A DNA stretch of 64,000 nt from Rufibacter hautae (GCF_008271695.1 NZ_VKKY01000002.1:248001-312000), one strand, 5' to 3'; positions 1 through 10,132 are shown, counted from the stretch's first letter. Numbers and translations are program-made. Notes: generated by a model from the letters alone, not told the origin.

Positions 1-1
1 C

Positions 2-265
2 GCTTACCTGGTTCTGGAAAGAACCGAGAAAGGAGCCTCTAAAGTAATAGCCAGCCAAAAAGTTGATATCCAAAAGCCAATACAGTTGCGGGTAAAGGCA
101 GAAGGAGATGCCTACCAATTCAGCTACTCAACGGATGGGAAAAGCTTTATGGATCTGGGCAGCCCGGTCTCGGGAGATATTCTTTCCACCAACGTGGCGG
201 GAGGTTTTACGGGCACATTGATAGGCTTGTACGCTACGTCAGCCAATGATGTACAGCCGCAGTAA
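2..265 (+). CDS. C-terminal end of a GH43-type glycoside hydrolase (partial)
   Basis: The frame is open from the window edge to a TAA at 263-265, giving the last 87 residues of a protein whose start lies outside. The fragment contains a stretch on tolerance of true and hidden sugar shape typical of the concanavalin-like C-terminal domain of GH43 beta-xylosidases and arabinofuranosidases: a 'FSYSTDGKSF' strand followed by 'GGFTGTLIGLYAT' close to the stop. In that family the domain packs against the five-bladed catalytic propeller and helps shape the substrate pocket. The neighbouring GH9 and GH127 genes also act on plant-type polysaccharides, which agrees with the call. No catalytic residues are visible here, so only the family of the C-terminal domain is supported. 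Confidence 0.7.
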   Translation, partial: AYLVLERTEKGASKVIASQKVDIQKPIQLRVKAEGDAYQFSYSTDGKSFMDLGSPVSGDILSTNVAGGFTGTLIGLYATSANDVQPQ

Positions 266-415
266 GAAGTTCAGATAGCACAGATTCACACCAGTAGCTG
301 ACCGGTGGTTTAGACTACATTTTTGATTTTTGGCTTTAAAACGCTAAGGCGTTTGGTTTGCCTTGCCACCTTTGAAACCGGGCCATTATTGAAGACCTAT
401 TATAATTAAATCAAC

Positions 416-2944
416 ATGAAAAGACGGATACTTTTACTAGCAGCCATGCTATTCCTGGGGGCATACCAGTATGCCTCGGGCCAGGATCTGAAGCTCAATG
501 ACCGTGAGTATTTTGAGCAGCAAGGCGTGAATGTGCTGGTGTACAACAACCTGTTTACCGGAGGCTTCAACGATGAGAAGAACGCCGGGATAGAATTGAT
601 TCACCACGGCGTGAGAACGGCGCAGGGCGGGGCAGTGCGGCTCTCCAACACGCCGGAGCAATGGGACCTTGTTCCTGATATTCTCAATCGCAAAGTAGAC
701 CGCGCCGCTAAAACGGTAGAGGCTACGCTACAGTACAAAGAGTACAACTTTGATTCAAGGGTAGTGGTGACGGCCAAGGGCAAAGGCGTGGAGATCGCCG
801 TTTACCTGGACAAACCCGTTCCCAAGGAATTGGAAGGAAGCGCCGGCTTTAACCTGGAGTTTCTGCCCTCGCAATACTGGGCGAAGAACTATCTAGTGGA
901 TGGTCGCCCCAACCTCTTTCCGCGGTATGTGGTAGGCAACACCGTTGCCAGGCCCAACACCCAGAAACCGAAGCAATACAAAGGCTACGTCACTTCCGAT
1001 GATCGGGGAACCGGCAAATTCATAGATCCGCTTCCGCTGGAAACAGGCCGCACCTTTCTGTTTGCGCCTGATTCCCCGGAGCGGATGGTAAGAATTACCT
1101 CGCCAGATGCCGACCTGATGCTGTTTGATGGCCGTATGCTGGCCCAGAACGGCTGGTTTGTGGTGCGTAGTTTGCTTCCAGCCGGTAAAACAGGCAAGGT
1201 ATTGACCTGGACTGTGGAGCCAAATGCCATTAAAGGCTGGGTGAGAGATCCTAATATTGGGTTCTCTCAGGTAGGCTACCTCCCTGCGCAACCCAAAGTT
1301 TCTATTATTGAACTAGACAAGAAAGACAAACCCGTTAAAAGCGCGGCCATCTTCAAAGTAGGCGATGACGGCAAAGCGACCAAAGTATTTACCGGCAAAA
1401 TCAATACCTGGGGTGACTACTTCAAGTACCACTACGTGAAGTTCGATTTCTCTCCCGTGAAGACGCCCGGTATCTACTACATCCAGTACGGAGACACCAA
1501 GACCAACAATTTCCTGATTGGCGAGCAGGTGTACAGCAAGATTACCGATGCCACCAGCGACATCTGGATTCCCATCCACATGAACCACATGTTCGTGAAC
1601 GAGGCATACCGAGTGTGGCACGGCGAGCCTTTCAAGGAAGGATACCGCCAGGCCCCGCCCAACACCGATCACTTTGACCTTCACGCCCAAGGACCAACTA
1701 CCGATACCAAGTACAAAGCCCTGGACCTGATCCCCGGCCTGAACGTAGGCGGTTTCTTCGATGCCGGGGACTTTGACATTGAGACCGGCTCGAACATCAG
1801 CGTGGTGCAGAATTTTGTCAAAACTTGGGAGAGTTTCAAACCCCAGCGCGACCAGACGTTTATTGACCAGAAGCAGCGTTATGTAGATCTTCACCGCCCC
1901 GATGGGATTCCGGACGTGTTGCAGTTTATTGAGCATGGCACCCTGAACCTGGTAGCCCAGGCAGAGATCATCGGTCACATGGCCCAGACCCTCTCCAACG
2001 CTGTGCTGGATAACTACCACCACCTGGGTGACGCCGCCTCCTTAACAGACGGCCTTCCTTACAACCCCAAGCTTGGCCCGTACGAAGTAGCCAAGGATGG
2101 CCGCTCCAGCGGCGTAAAAGATGATCTTTGGGCCTTCACCAGCCGCGAGCCTGAACTGGACCTCAGAGCAGCCACTATGTTTGCGGCCGCCAGTCGGGCC
2201 TTGAAGGGGTACAACGACGACCTCTCGGCGAGAGCGTTGACACAGTCAAAAAGACTCTTGAAAGAAGCTACCGCCTTACTGGCGAACCAGAAGCAGGATA
2301 CAAGTGGCCGGGGCAATGCTGCCAACATGGCCACCAACCTGCAACTGTACATCGCCACTAACGAAAAGCAATACCTGGATAGATTCCAGGAGCTTCTATG
2401 GCCTTCTTTGGAGCGTAACGTGAGCGGCAACCTGTTGACCGCTCTGGATGCTATCCCGCACCTGGAGGCCTCCTACAAAGAAAAGCTCCGCCCCTATGTG
2501 GTGAAGTACAAAGAATACATTGGTGGCCTTGAAAAAGATAATCCTTACGGCGTGCCCATTGGCCTTACCAACTGGGCCGGCAGCGGAGACGTGATGAGCT
2601 TTGGGACCACCGTTTGCTTTGCCAGCAAATACTTCCCCGAGATCATTGAGGGTCAGCATGCTTTCAAAGCCACCAACTACCTGTTTGGCGCGCATCCGTA
2701 CCACAACTATTCTTTAGTAGCTACCGTGGGTGCTACCCGTCCTAAAGCAGTCTTCTACGGGAACAACCGGGCTGATTTCTCCTTTATTCCGGGCAACGTG
2801 GCCCCGGGTATCCTGTTCAGAAAACCCGACCACTTTGAGAACTACGACGACTGGCCTTTCCTGTGGGGCCAAAACGAAGGCACCATTGGTGGTAATACCG
2901 CTTACCTGATCTTTGGGTCGGCGTTTAAGAACTTAGTGAAGTAA
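416..2944 (+). CDS. Secreted glycoside hydrolase family 9 enzyme (endoglucanase-like)
   Basis: An 842-residue protein starting at an ATG with a clear signal peptide (MKRRILLLAAMLFLGAYQY, ending near ASG). After about 270 residues of unassigned beta-rich sequence comes an Ig-like CelD_N domain (from about residue 280, 'GFSQVGYLPAQPK', to about 370). The GH9 (alpha/alpha)6 catalytic domain follows, marked by 'GGFFDAGDFD' near residue 445, which holds the paired aspartates that activate water in GH9 enzymes. The end ('FLWGQNEGTIGG') resembles the usual C-terminal block with the catalytic glutamate region. GH9 enzymes cleave beta-1,4-glucans by inversion. The long N-terminal extension before CelD_N is unusual and the exact substrate is not visible. 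A strong terminator follows the stop. Confidence 0.8.
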   Translation: MKRRILLLAAMLFLGAYQYASGQDLKLNDREYFEQQGVNVLVYNNLFTGGFNDEKNAGIELIHHGVRTAQGGAVRLSNTPEQWDLVPDILNRKVDRAAKTVEATLQYKEYNFDSRVVVTAKGKGVEIAVYLDKPVPKELEGSAGFNLEFLPSQYWAKNYLVDGRPNLFPRYVVGNTVARPNTQKPKQYKGYVTSDDRGTGKFIDPLPLETGRTFLFAPDSPERMVRITSPDADLMLFDGRMLAQNGWFVVRSLLPAGKTGKVLTWTVEPNAIKGWVRDPNIGFSQVGYLPAQPKVSIIELDKKDKPVKSAAIFKVGDDGKATKVFTGKINTWGDYFKYHYVKFDFSPVKTPGIYYIQYGDTKTNNFLIGEQVYSKITDATSDIWIPIHMNHMFVNEAYRVWHGEPFKEGYRQAPPNTDHFDLHAQGPTTDTKYKALDLIPGLNVGGFFDAGDFDIETGSNISVVQNFVKTWESFKPQRDQTFIDQKQRYVDLHRPDGIPDVLQFIEHGTLNLVAQAEIIGHMAQTLSNAVLDNYHHLGDAASLTDGLPYNPKLGPYEVAKDGRSSGVKDDLWAFTSREPELDLRAATMFAAASRALKGYNDDLSARALTQSKRLLKEATALLANQKQDTSGRGNAANMATNLQLYIATNEKQYLDRFQELLWPSLERNVSGNLLTALDAIPHLEASYKEKLRPYVVKYKEYIGGLEKDNPYGVPIGLTNWAGSGDVMSFGTTVCFASKYFPEIIEGQHAFKATNYLFGAHPYHNYSLVATVGATRPKAVFYGNNRADFSFIPGNVAPGILFRKPDHFENYDDWPFLWGQNEGTIGGNTAYLIFGSAFKNLVK

Positions 2945-2965
2945 TCTGGTTTCCCGATTCAGGTT

Positions 2966-3018
2966 AGCGCAAGAAATAAGAGCATTGGGTAGCTGCTTAT
3001 TTCTTGCGCTATTTTTTT
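2966..3018 (+). terminator. Rho-independent terminator after the GH9 gene
   Basis: Perfect 15-bp inverted repeat (AGCGCAAGAAATAAG at 2966-2980 and its complement at 2996-3010) followed by ATTTTTTT. It begins about 20 bp after the GH9 stop codon. Confidence 0.9.
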
Positions 3019-3268
3019 AAAGTGGGCATAAAACGGAATTGGATTTATGGGCAGTGCCAGCAAGAAGATAGAACACCTCCCTTAAACTGAAAACACTAAC
3101 TTTGGCTAAAATGCAGTGGGGTAGGTGACGTGCCTGAAGTTTCATCAACAGGTGTAGACTGCTGCCACGGGTAAGTTGTTTGTCAGGAGACCGCTGGCAA
3201 ACTGCAATCATTCCTACCTCTGTTGGTTAAGTCTACAGTTGGCAATACTATTAAAGCATTCAGAACCA

Positions 3269-3727
3269 TTGAGAAAATCTCTAAAGTATTTGATCTTACT
3301 TATTGTATCAATATGTTATGGTTGTGCATACGAATCTAAAAATAGAGAAAAACTCACTTCTTCTTTCGAGGACAATTTCGGATTTAAGCCACCTGAAAAG
3401 GTCAAGGAAATAAAACTCAAAAATTTAGCCATTTATGACACAGAAGCTAAATGGATGGCATTCACATATGACTCACAAGTTTTTGAAAAAATTATTGCTC
3501 ACGACCAGCCTTTGAAAATAGCTGAAAATAATAGTTCTGAATTCGAAAGCATTGTTGAAGAATTAAAAGGAAGTGTAAATAATCCTAAATGGATGAAGAT
3601 TCCGAATGAAAAAGTGGCTCGGATTTATTACAAAAATGATTTTTTGGACCATACATTTAGTGAATATTACTTGTGGACTGATTGCGAAACTGGATTGACA
3701 TATTTATACGTGAGCTTTTTTAACTAA
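3269..3727 (+). CDS. Small putative lipoprotein, function unknown
   Basis: I do not recognise this protein. The open frame begins upstream, but the convincing N-terminus is the TTG at 3269: it gives a basic stretch, a hydrophobic helix and a lipobox-like 'ICYGC', as expected for a lipoprotein exported and anchored by its cysteine. The mature part, about 130 residues, is soluble, rich in Lys and Glu, with several aromatic residues near the end. Base composition is distinctly more AT-rich than the flanking enzyme genes, which suggests recent acquisition or an orphan gene. The upstream part of the frame (3176-3268) lacks protein-like character. No ribosome binding site decides the start firmly. 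Confidence 0.45.
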   Translation: MRKSLKYLILLIVSICYGCAYESKNREKLTSSFEDNFGFKPPEKVKEIKLKNLAIYDTEAKWMAFTYDSQVFEKIIAHDQPLKIAENNSSEFESIVEELKGSVNNPKWMKIPNEKVARIYYKNDFLDHTFSEYYLWTDCETGLTYLYVSFFN

Positions 3728-3829
3728 AAATACCATTGCCAATCACATGTATACGCCTGCATTGGCCTAAGGCCTTAGCCATTCGTCGCTTACACAAGAA
3801 CTGTAAATGAAATTCTTAATAGTTAGCCT

Positions 3830-4594
3830 ATGTCAATATCAAGTGAATCCGAGTTCATCGGGATGCAGAAAATAAGCGAGGTGGTGGCGTTAACCCTTAA
3901 GGAGATGCGGAACTATGCCCAGCCCGGGATGACCACCAAAGAGGTGGATAATTTTGGAGGAGCGTTGCTGAAGCAATTCGGGGCTAAATCAGCGCCTGCT
4001 TTGTCCTATGGCTTTCCTGGGTGGACCTGCATCAGTCTGAATAATGAAATCGCCCATGGGATTCCCTCAGGTCAAAAGGTGCTCCAAGAGGGTGATTTGA
4101 TCAATATTGACGTGTCTGCGGAGCTTGATGGTTTCTGGGCAGATAATGGAGGCTCTTTCGTGTTAGGGCAGGACATCCATAACCATTTGCCCTTGGTAAA
4201 CGCTTCCAAGAGGATCCTAAGAAAGGCCATTGATCACATAAAAGGGGGAGTGCGCATTGCTGAAATAGGCCGCTTGATTGAAAATGAAGCAAGTAAATCT
4301 GGGTATAAGGTGATCAAAAACCTGACGGGCCATGGCATTGGCCGGAAACTGCACGAAGAACCCAGCGAAATCGCCAACTACTATGACAGGCTGAACCTGA
4401 AGAGATTCAAAAAGAATTCGGTAGTGGCCATTGAAACCTTTATCTCCACCAACTCCACCATTGCCAATACTATGAAAGACGGCTGGACATTGGTTGGGAA
4501 CAGGGGCGGGTTTGTTACCCAACATGAACATACCATTGTGATCACCGATGGCAAACCGATCATTCTCACCGAGATGAATGAGGTTTGGGAGTAA
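3830..4594 (+). CDS. map: Methionine aminopeptidase, type I
   Basis: A 254-residue cytosolic metalloenzyme that removes the initiator methionine from new proteins. All five metal ligands of the pita-bread fold are visible: D94 ('INIDVS'), D105 ('WADNGG'), H168 ('TGHGIG'), E202 ('AIETF') and E233 ('QHEHT'). The substrate-side histidine is H76 ('EIAHGIP'). Length fits the short bacterial type I enzymes without an N-terminal extension. It stands alone here between unrelated genes rather than in the ribosomal-protein or secY cluster where many bacteria keep the housekeeping copy, so it may be a second map gene. A shared terminator separates it from the convergent GH127 gene. Confidence 0.93.
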   Translation: MSISSESEFIGMQKISEVVALTLKEMRNYAQPGMTTKEVDNFGGALLKQFGAKSAPALSYGFPGWTCISLNNEIAHGIPSGQKVLQEGDLINIDVSAELDGFWADNGGSFVLGQDIHNHLPLVNASKRILRKAIDHIKGGVRIAEIGRLIENEASKSGYKVIKNLTGHGIGRKLHEEPSEIANYYDRLNLKRFKKNSVVAIETFISTNSTIANTMKDGWTLVGNRGGFVTQHEHTIVITDGKPIILTEMNEVWE

Positions 4595-4651
4595 GGATAG
4601 TATTGGTGCTGGCAAGGGAGAGTTAAGGAAGTAGAAAGCATCAACGCCAGC

Positions 4652-4700
4652 AAAGCAGGAAGGGGCCATCAATATGTAAGTGATGGCCCCTTCCTGCTTT
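4652..4700. terminator. Bidirectional terminator between map and the GH127 gene
   Basis: A perfect 20-bp inverted repeat (AAAGCAGGAAGGGGCCATCA at 4652-4671, complement at 4681-4700) with a 9-nt loop. The T tract on the right serves map and the A tract on the left serves the convergent minus-strand gene. Confidence 0.92.
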
Positions 4701-4712
4701 TGGGTTTTAGGC

Positions 4713-7700
4713 TTATTTTAGGGTAACATCCAGGTAAACAGAATGCCGGCCGTAAGAGTCATAGAAGGGTTTGTACACCACATCGTCAATCGTGAATTGT
4801 AACTGCTGGGGATCACCTTTGATGGACTTGCCCAGGTCTTCCGCATCCAGGGTTACCTTACGCCATTCTTTTCTTGCCTCCGGTTCCTGGGCTGCGAGCA
4901 AAATAGGGCCGTAAAACAGACTGGCGATGTTGGGCTGGTCCATCACTGGGTCCAAGTGAAACTGGAAAGGCATTTTCAATTCTATGACATCCCCATTTTT
5001 CCAGCTGCGGTTCAAGGTGAGGTAACTGCCCGGTTTGGCATCAAGCTTTTGTTCTTTGCCATTGATCTTCACAAAGAAGCCTTTGGTGGCCCAGCCCGGC
5101 ACCCGCACATTGACATCAAATTTTCCGCTGCCTTTAATCGTCAATCGCGTTTGGTCTTCCTTCGGGAAATTGGTGGTTTGCTCCACGGTTACCTTGTGTT
5201 CCGTCCAATCCAGGGTGGAGGGAATGAAGAGGTTTACATAGAGCGCCTTGTTGTCCTTGCTCTTGAAGTAGATGGAGTTCTGGAGTTTGGTACTGCTTTC
5301 AATGGCCGTACCGTTGCAACACGTAAAACCTGCCATGTTGGAGTTGCTGAACTGTTTTGTAGATCCGGGTCTGAGCGGAACGTGGTAGGTATTGGCAGGG
5401 CTATCCTCCGCTACCGAGGCTAGGATGTGGTTGTACAGCGAGCGCTCATAATAGTCCATCAACTCACCCCGCTGGTCATAGCGAAACAGGTCACTGGTTA
5501 ATTTCAGCATGTTGTAAGTGGCGCAGGTCTCGTTCTGCCCGCCGGCCGCGAAGCCGTTTTCATACAGGGTTCCCGGTTGGGCCACGAAACATTCCGCATT
5601 GTTGGGGTTTCGCGCGCCTGCCACGCCGCCAATGCTGTACATGTAATCATTGACCATTTTGTACCAGAAATTATCGGCTATGTGGTAGTACTCCGGGTTT
5701 TTGGTGGCCTGGTACGTTTCTATACTTCCCACCACTTGCGGGATGTGCTGGTTGGCATGTAATCCCCGGAAGAGGTCCACGTTTTTGGCCAAACCATGGA
5801 CGTGGGATTTGTCGCCGTAGAACACCCTGATGTTGTCAAACAATTGCGCTGTTTTAAGGTGATTCGGTTTGCCGGTGATTCGGTACAGCCGGGCCATGGC
5901 CTCATTCATGCCGCCAAACTCCCCGGCAATGTAGGTGTTCCACATCTTGATGAGGGTATCGGTGGGCAGCTTGTTCAAGCGGGCGTACACCCAGTCTCCC
6001 ATGCCAGACGCGGTGGCCAGGGCTTTCTTGTTGCCGCTCACTTCGTATACATCCATGAGGCCCGCCAGGATCTTATGTAAAGTGTAATATGGGGCCCAGA
6101 CCTGGTTTTTCTGCCCTCCGTACTTGGCTCCGTTTTCCAGCATGATAAACTGGTCCGGAGGGTAAGCGCTGATGTAGCCCACGCCCCAATTCCAGTAATC
6201 GGTCCGGATGCCTTCATCGCTCAGGTCTGAGTCGTATGCTGATTTACCGGGACCATGCGGCACCTTGGTAGGGTCTGTCACTTGCTTTCCGCCGGCTTCT
6301 TTCGCCTTCCCAGACAGAAGGGATAACTCATGGAGGGTGTTCACCATATCCCCCATCTTTTTAGAAAAGTTGGCTTGAAGCGCCTTGTCATAGCCGGTGC
6401 CGGCATAGGCTTGGGCAATGGCCGTGAGGTAGTGGCCGGTGGCATGGCCTCTTAGTTTGGTGTCCTGGCTGTCCCATACCCCCAAAGGCTTTGCGCCTGC
6501 GGGTTGTTTCTGCCCGAAAGCATGGCGGAACATGTAGAGAAACGAATTAGGGTCAGTTTTCGCGAGGGTGGTTATAAACTTGTCTCTGTTCTCAATGAAC
6601 TGAGTTTCCTGGCCCTGCGCATCTTTTTTCAAGGTCACCTTGCCCAAGTTAAAGGCCATCAGTTTTAACTCTGGCTTAGCAGTTTTCTGAGCCGCCTTCA
6701 CGGTGACCAATGCCTTTGGCTGGAAAGGTGTGCCTGCCACCCGCCCGGTCACGGTATAGCGGCCGGGCTTCAGAACAGCGCTGTTGTCTGTATCTGCTGG
6801 CCAGATTACTCGTACCTTGGGGCCTTTGCCTTTCAGTTCATTTTTGTAGGTGCCCGGTACGTGGCTGGGTAAGCGGGGCAGATTTCCTACTTCCGTCTCC
6901 ACTTCCACATCAGAGACCTGAACTAAATAGGCGTTGTATAGCTGCGGCTGGGTTGAGGAAAAACGAGGCAGGTCATCCTCGGCCTGCTTGCCGGTGGTGT
7001 TTACCATCCCGTCATTGACGCCTCTGCCTTTCTGGGCATTGGTGTAGATGCCGGAGACTTGTCTGCCCGTCAGGGGCACGCGGTAAATCCGGAAATCATG
7101 AACTAACGCGTTCAGATTGGGGTCCCCCGGCAACAGCGATTTTCCAATATAAAGCAGGTTGCCGCCGGTTTGCTGACCGAACACCTCGGTTAACTCCCGC
7201 GGTATATCTTTGGCTTCGCCCACCCGTTTGCCGTCTACATAGGTGAGCAAGGCCTTTGAAGGAACATCTACCACAATGGCCAGGTGCACCCACTTGTTTC
7301 CTTCTATGGCCGGCGAAACGGCTCCTTTTTTAGTTCCTTTTTCACCCGTGATCAAGGCCTGGAAACCTTCCTGCGCTTTTGTGCCCACAGGAGCCGCAAA
7401 GAAATGCCGGTTGGCATCTTTCCCGAAATCAAAAAAGCGTTGCCCCGGCTGCGTTGAGCGCAAGTAGACCCACCCTGAGATACTCAGCGCTTCTAAATCT
7501 GTCAGGGCTTCTACCGGAAGGGTCACAAAGGCATTGTCATTGCCGGAAAGTGACAACACCTTGCCAAACTTGGGGTCGTTGACAAAGGTTACCTGGGAAC
7601 TCTGAGCTTTGCCATGCAGGGTATTCCGGGACCAGTCTTTCAGGTCTCCGTTGAACACATAGCGCGCGATCATTCCCGTTTCGCCAATCCCGTCCAGTAT

Positions 7701-7793
7701 CTGGTCTCCATTCTGTGCCTGCGCGGTGTTCAGGCGCTGGGTCAAGACAAAGCCTATCAGGAGGACGTGTAAGAGTACTTTGTGCATTTTCAT
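4713..7793 (-). CDS. Secreted LamG-GH127 beta-L-arabinofuranosidase-type enzyme
   Basis: A 1026-residue exported protein with signal peptide MKMHKVLLHVLLIGFVLTQ ending near AQA. Residues about 45-255 form a LamG/concanavalin-like domain ('GMIARYVFNGDLKDWS' to 'VHDFRIYRVPLTGRQV'), then a short beta region, then a GH127 (formerly DUF1680) (alpha/alpha)6 catalytic domain from about 375. The zinc-thiolate site of GH127 is recognisable: 'NETCATYN' near residues 752-756 supplies Glu and Cys, and 'FTCCNGTAIESS' near 822-832 supplies the paired cysteines, one of which is the nucleophile in characterised members. Family members release beta-L-arabinofuranose, though substrates vary. No regulatory gene lies next to it. 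Confidence 0.85.
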   Translation of the reverse strand: MKMHKVLLHVLLIGFVLTQRLNTAQAQNGDQILDGIGETGMIARYVFNGDLKDWSRNTLHGKAQSSQVTFVNDPKFGKVLSLSGNDNAFVTLPVEALTDLEALSISGWVYLRSTQPGQRFFDFGKDANRHFFAAPVGTKAQEGFQALITGEKGTKKGAVSPAIEGNKWVHLAIVVDVPSKALLTYVDGKRVGEAKDIPRELTEVFGQQTGGNLLYIGKSLLPGDPNLNALVHDFRIYRVPLTGRQVSGIYTNAQKGRGVNDGMVNTTGKQAEDDLPRFSSTQPQLYNAYLVQVSDVEVETEVGNLPRLPSHVPGTYKNELKGKGPKVRVIWPADTDNSAVLKPGRYTVTGRVAGTPFQPKALVTVKAAQKTAKPELKLMAFNLGKVTLKKDAQGQETQFIENRDKFITTLAKTDPNSFLYMFRHAFGQKQPAGAKPLGVWDSQDTKLRGHATGHYLTAIAQAYAGTGYDKALQANFSKKMGDMVNTLHELSLLSGKAKEAGGKQVTDPTKVPHGPGKSAYDSDLSDEGIRTDYWNWGVGYISAYPPDQFIMLENGAKYGGQKNQVWAPYYTLHKILAGLMDVYEVSGNKKALATASGMGDWVYARLNKLPTDTLIKMWNTYIAGEFGGMNEAMARLYRITGKPNHLKTAQLFDNIRVFYGDKSHVHGLAKNVDLFRGLHANQHIPQVVGSIETYQATKNPEYYHIADNFWYKMVNDYMYSIGGVAGARNPNNAECFVAQPGTLYENGFAAGGQNETCATYNMLKLTSDLFRYDQRGELMDYYERSLYNHILASVAEDSPANTYHVPLRPGSTKQFSNSNMAGFTCCNGTAIESSTKLQNSIYFKSKDNKALYVNLFIPSTLDWTEHKVTVEQTTNFPKEDQTRLTIKGSGKFDVNVRVPGWATKGFFVKINGKEQKLDAKPGSYLTLNRSWKNGDVIELKMPFQFHLDPVMDQPNIASLFYGPILLAAQEPEARKEWRKVTLDAEDLGKSIKGDPQQLQFTIDDVVYKPFYDSYGRHSVYLDVTLK

Positions 7794-8388
7794 ATTTTAA
7801 GTCTATTTTTTTAAAAACCAGATTCCAGGATAGGAGCTGATGAAGGTGAAGTGCGATGAACAGAATTTTCTTCATAGCACGCTCTGTTCACCTGAAGCGG
7901 TATTGCTCTACCCGGTTTGCATCAACTCTGTCTTTATCCTTTAGGAAATTGATAACAGTGTGATAACGTCCTGTTAACCAATTCTTTTATAGAAATGAGG
8001 TATCGTTTATTTACTTCTTTAAAACTATTAAGAGTCGGTGGGTTTCTATAAGCTTATTTTAGCCGATAATCATATGATATTAACAAGTGCCTTTTTGTGC
8101 GGAAGGATTGGTACTGGAGGAGGAGGGTTGGCTTTGGGGTAGGGAAGTGATTTCAAATGCCTGGGATTTGGAGGCACTTGGAAAACCTTAAGCCAGAACT
8201 AACGAGTGCCTTCGATCTACTTAGGTAAATTATTATCATCACTGAACCAGAGATTGGCTTTGTTCAATGATTACTGCTTCAATTTGTTTGGAGGACAATT
8301 CCTTCTAGTAGCGTTTTCTTCTGGATGGTAAATAATAACAGAATGGAATGTTGATTCGATAAAAGGCCGATAGGGAAACTCGCCTTCG
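7794..8388. other. Intergenic region upstream of the GH127 gene
   Basis: About 600 bp separating the start of the minus-strand GH127 gene from the stop of the minus-strand TrpD-like gene. It should hold the GH127 promoter, but I see no clear -33/-7 pair, hairpin or coding remnant. Composition is AT-rich near 7960-8060. Confidence 0.4.
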
Positions 8389-9657
8389 CTAGCCTTGAGG
8401 CAAATGGGCCTGAATCCATTCCAACCCCTCCAAGTAGAGGTGAATTCCCAATCGTACCCGTTTGTCGAAATCTTCGTTTTGGGTAGAACCCTTTTGGCTA
8501 AACTGGCCGATGAGTTGGAGGTTGTCTTCCAGTTTCAGGTCTGTCACGTGCTCATCCGCCTCCGTTCTGAAAGGGGTGAATTTCTCCTGGGTTGCCTCAA
8601 GGGTGTGCGATAGAAAAGAGCCGTCCGGTTGCAGTACAGCACAGGTGATTCCGCTGGCTTTGGCCAGGGAGGGAGCCAGGGTACCTTCCAATCCTCGCTT
8701 CAGCACAATGACTCCTTTAAAGCCCGCCATGCCCGCCAGTTTGATCATTTTCTCTATGTAGGTGATATGGAAAACAGAGGTAACCAGAATCTGGGCCTTA
8801 CAGGGATTCAATACTTTCTCCAGGGTAGCCAGGAACGGACGTTTAAAAATTAATTTCCTCCTTTCAACCCACGCATCCAAGGCCGGTGAAAGAAGCTGCT
8901 GATTCAAGGCCCACCCATAGACTGGGGCAGTTGTCTCCAGATCAAGGGTACTTTTCAAAAAACGGCCCGAAAGCGCCTGGTAAATATCCAGTGTATTCAG
9001 GGAAACTTTAGGCCCGGACGATCTTCCCATCGAGACAATGGCCATCAACCCAGCCTTCTGGAAAGCTTCGGCCAGGAGAGGCGTGATCATATAGGAATGC
9101 TCTACCCCGTCAAAAGGCTCCGCTAACTGGACAAGTACTTCTGTTTCAGGCCTGATTTCCTGAAAACCTGCCGAAAAGGTGGCATTTGCTGCTTCTATCA
9201 AGCCATGGTACTCCTCTTCTGTTTCATACCTGATGCGGAGCATGCTCGCGGCCATTCCCCTGAATGTTTCTCCCGGGGCATCAGAATAGAGAAAGGTCCC
9301 CAATTGCTTTGCTTCGTCTTTGGTGAGGTGCGCCTTGTCCAGTAGTTTGATGCCTATCTCCTGAAGGGAGGCTGGGGCATCGGGGCAAAGCACGTGATAA
9401 AGGTCTTTTACTCCGGTAATAGGTCGGTTATCTAAGGCAAAAAGCAGTTTTTGTTCCTCCTCGGTTACTCCTTTCGCCAGCAAAGAACCAAAGAAAGCTC
9501 CTTTTTGAATAGGGATAAGTTCACCGTAAGTGAGATAGTGGGTAATCTCTTCTATCTGAGCGCTGGACAAGGGCTTGCTGCCATGTTTTCCTATTCCTAT
9601 CACCTTGATGCCTTGCACCAAGGGGTTGTCTAATGAAGCTGAATAAGAAGTATCCAT
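8389..9657 (-). CDS. TrpD-like protein (anthranilate phosphoribosyltransferase homologue)
   Basis: A 422-residue cytosolic protein related to the glycosyltransferase family 3 / TrpD fold. The N-terminal helical domain is typical, with 'LTYGELIPIQKGAFFGSLLAKGVTEEE' -like spacing (first helices near residues 40-75) and 'FRGMAASMLRIRYETEEE' near 135. In true TrpD the central domain starts with a glycine-rich GTGGD loop that binds phosphoribosyl pyrophosphate. Here the equivalent stretch reads 'EPFDGVEHSYMITP' and lacks that loop, so anthranilate transferase activity is unlikely. It resembles the YbiB-type TrpD2 group in being an orphan outside a trp operon, but is divergent from that too. No other tryptophan gene is nearby. 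Function unassigned. Confidence 0.6.
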   Translation of the reverse strand: MDTSYSASLDNPLVQGIKVIGIGKHGSKPLSSAQIEEITHYLTYGELIPIQKGAFFGSLLAKGVTEEEQKLLFALDNRPITGVKDLYHVLCPDAPASLQEIGIKLLDKAHLTKDEAKQLGTFLYSDAPGETFRGMAASMLRIRYETEEEYHGLIEAANATFSAGFQEIRPETEVLVQLAEPFDGVEHSYMITPLLAEAFQKAGLMAIVSMGRSSGPKVSLNTLDIYQALSGRFLKSTLDLETTAPVYGWALNQQLLSPALDAWVERRKLIFKRPFLATLEKVLNPCKAQILVTSVFHITYIEKMIKLAGMAGFKGVIVLKRGLEGTLAPSLAKASGITCAVLQPDGSFLSHTLEATQEKFTPFRTEADEHVTDLKLEDNLQLIGQFSQKGSTQNEDFDKRVRLGIHLYLEGLEWIQAHLPQG

Positions 9658-10132
9658 GGGGAAGTGATTTACTGTTTACTGGTAATACCTTTAGAAAAAC
9701 GTTGAGCTGGCGCTTGCACCACCAGAAAAGCCAGTTCTCCAGCTTTCTTCGGCTCAAAGGCTTTGTGTTTCAAGGCTGTTTTGCCAAAAGTAAGCGGAAA
9801 AGAACCTTTAACACCTAATGATCATAGATCGGATACAAAAAGAAGTTTCCTCACAAGTATGGATATGTTAAGCAACTAATCCCAAAATGGAAAATATATA
9901 AATTGATAGCACTACTAAGTGGCGCAAGGCAACATACCTGTGTCTGTATATATTTAGGGTTATCTGCTGATGAGAAGCACCCGTTGCCAATAGATAATTT
10001 CCAATTTTAAAATTTTTATAGAAGACATAGCTAATTAAACTAATTCTTATAATAAGTTGTATATTAGAGTACTACAATCCAAATTATCCTTTCTCAGTAT
10101 CATATTAACACCTTAACTAAATAAAAAATTTT
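9658..10132. other. Intergenic region between divergent genes
   Basis: About 475 bp between the divergent TrpD-like and metalloprotease genes. It becomes very AT-rich from 9880 onward, as expected of a promoter region. I see no coding remnant and no convincing paired promoter motif. Confidence 0.4.
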
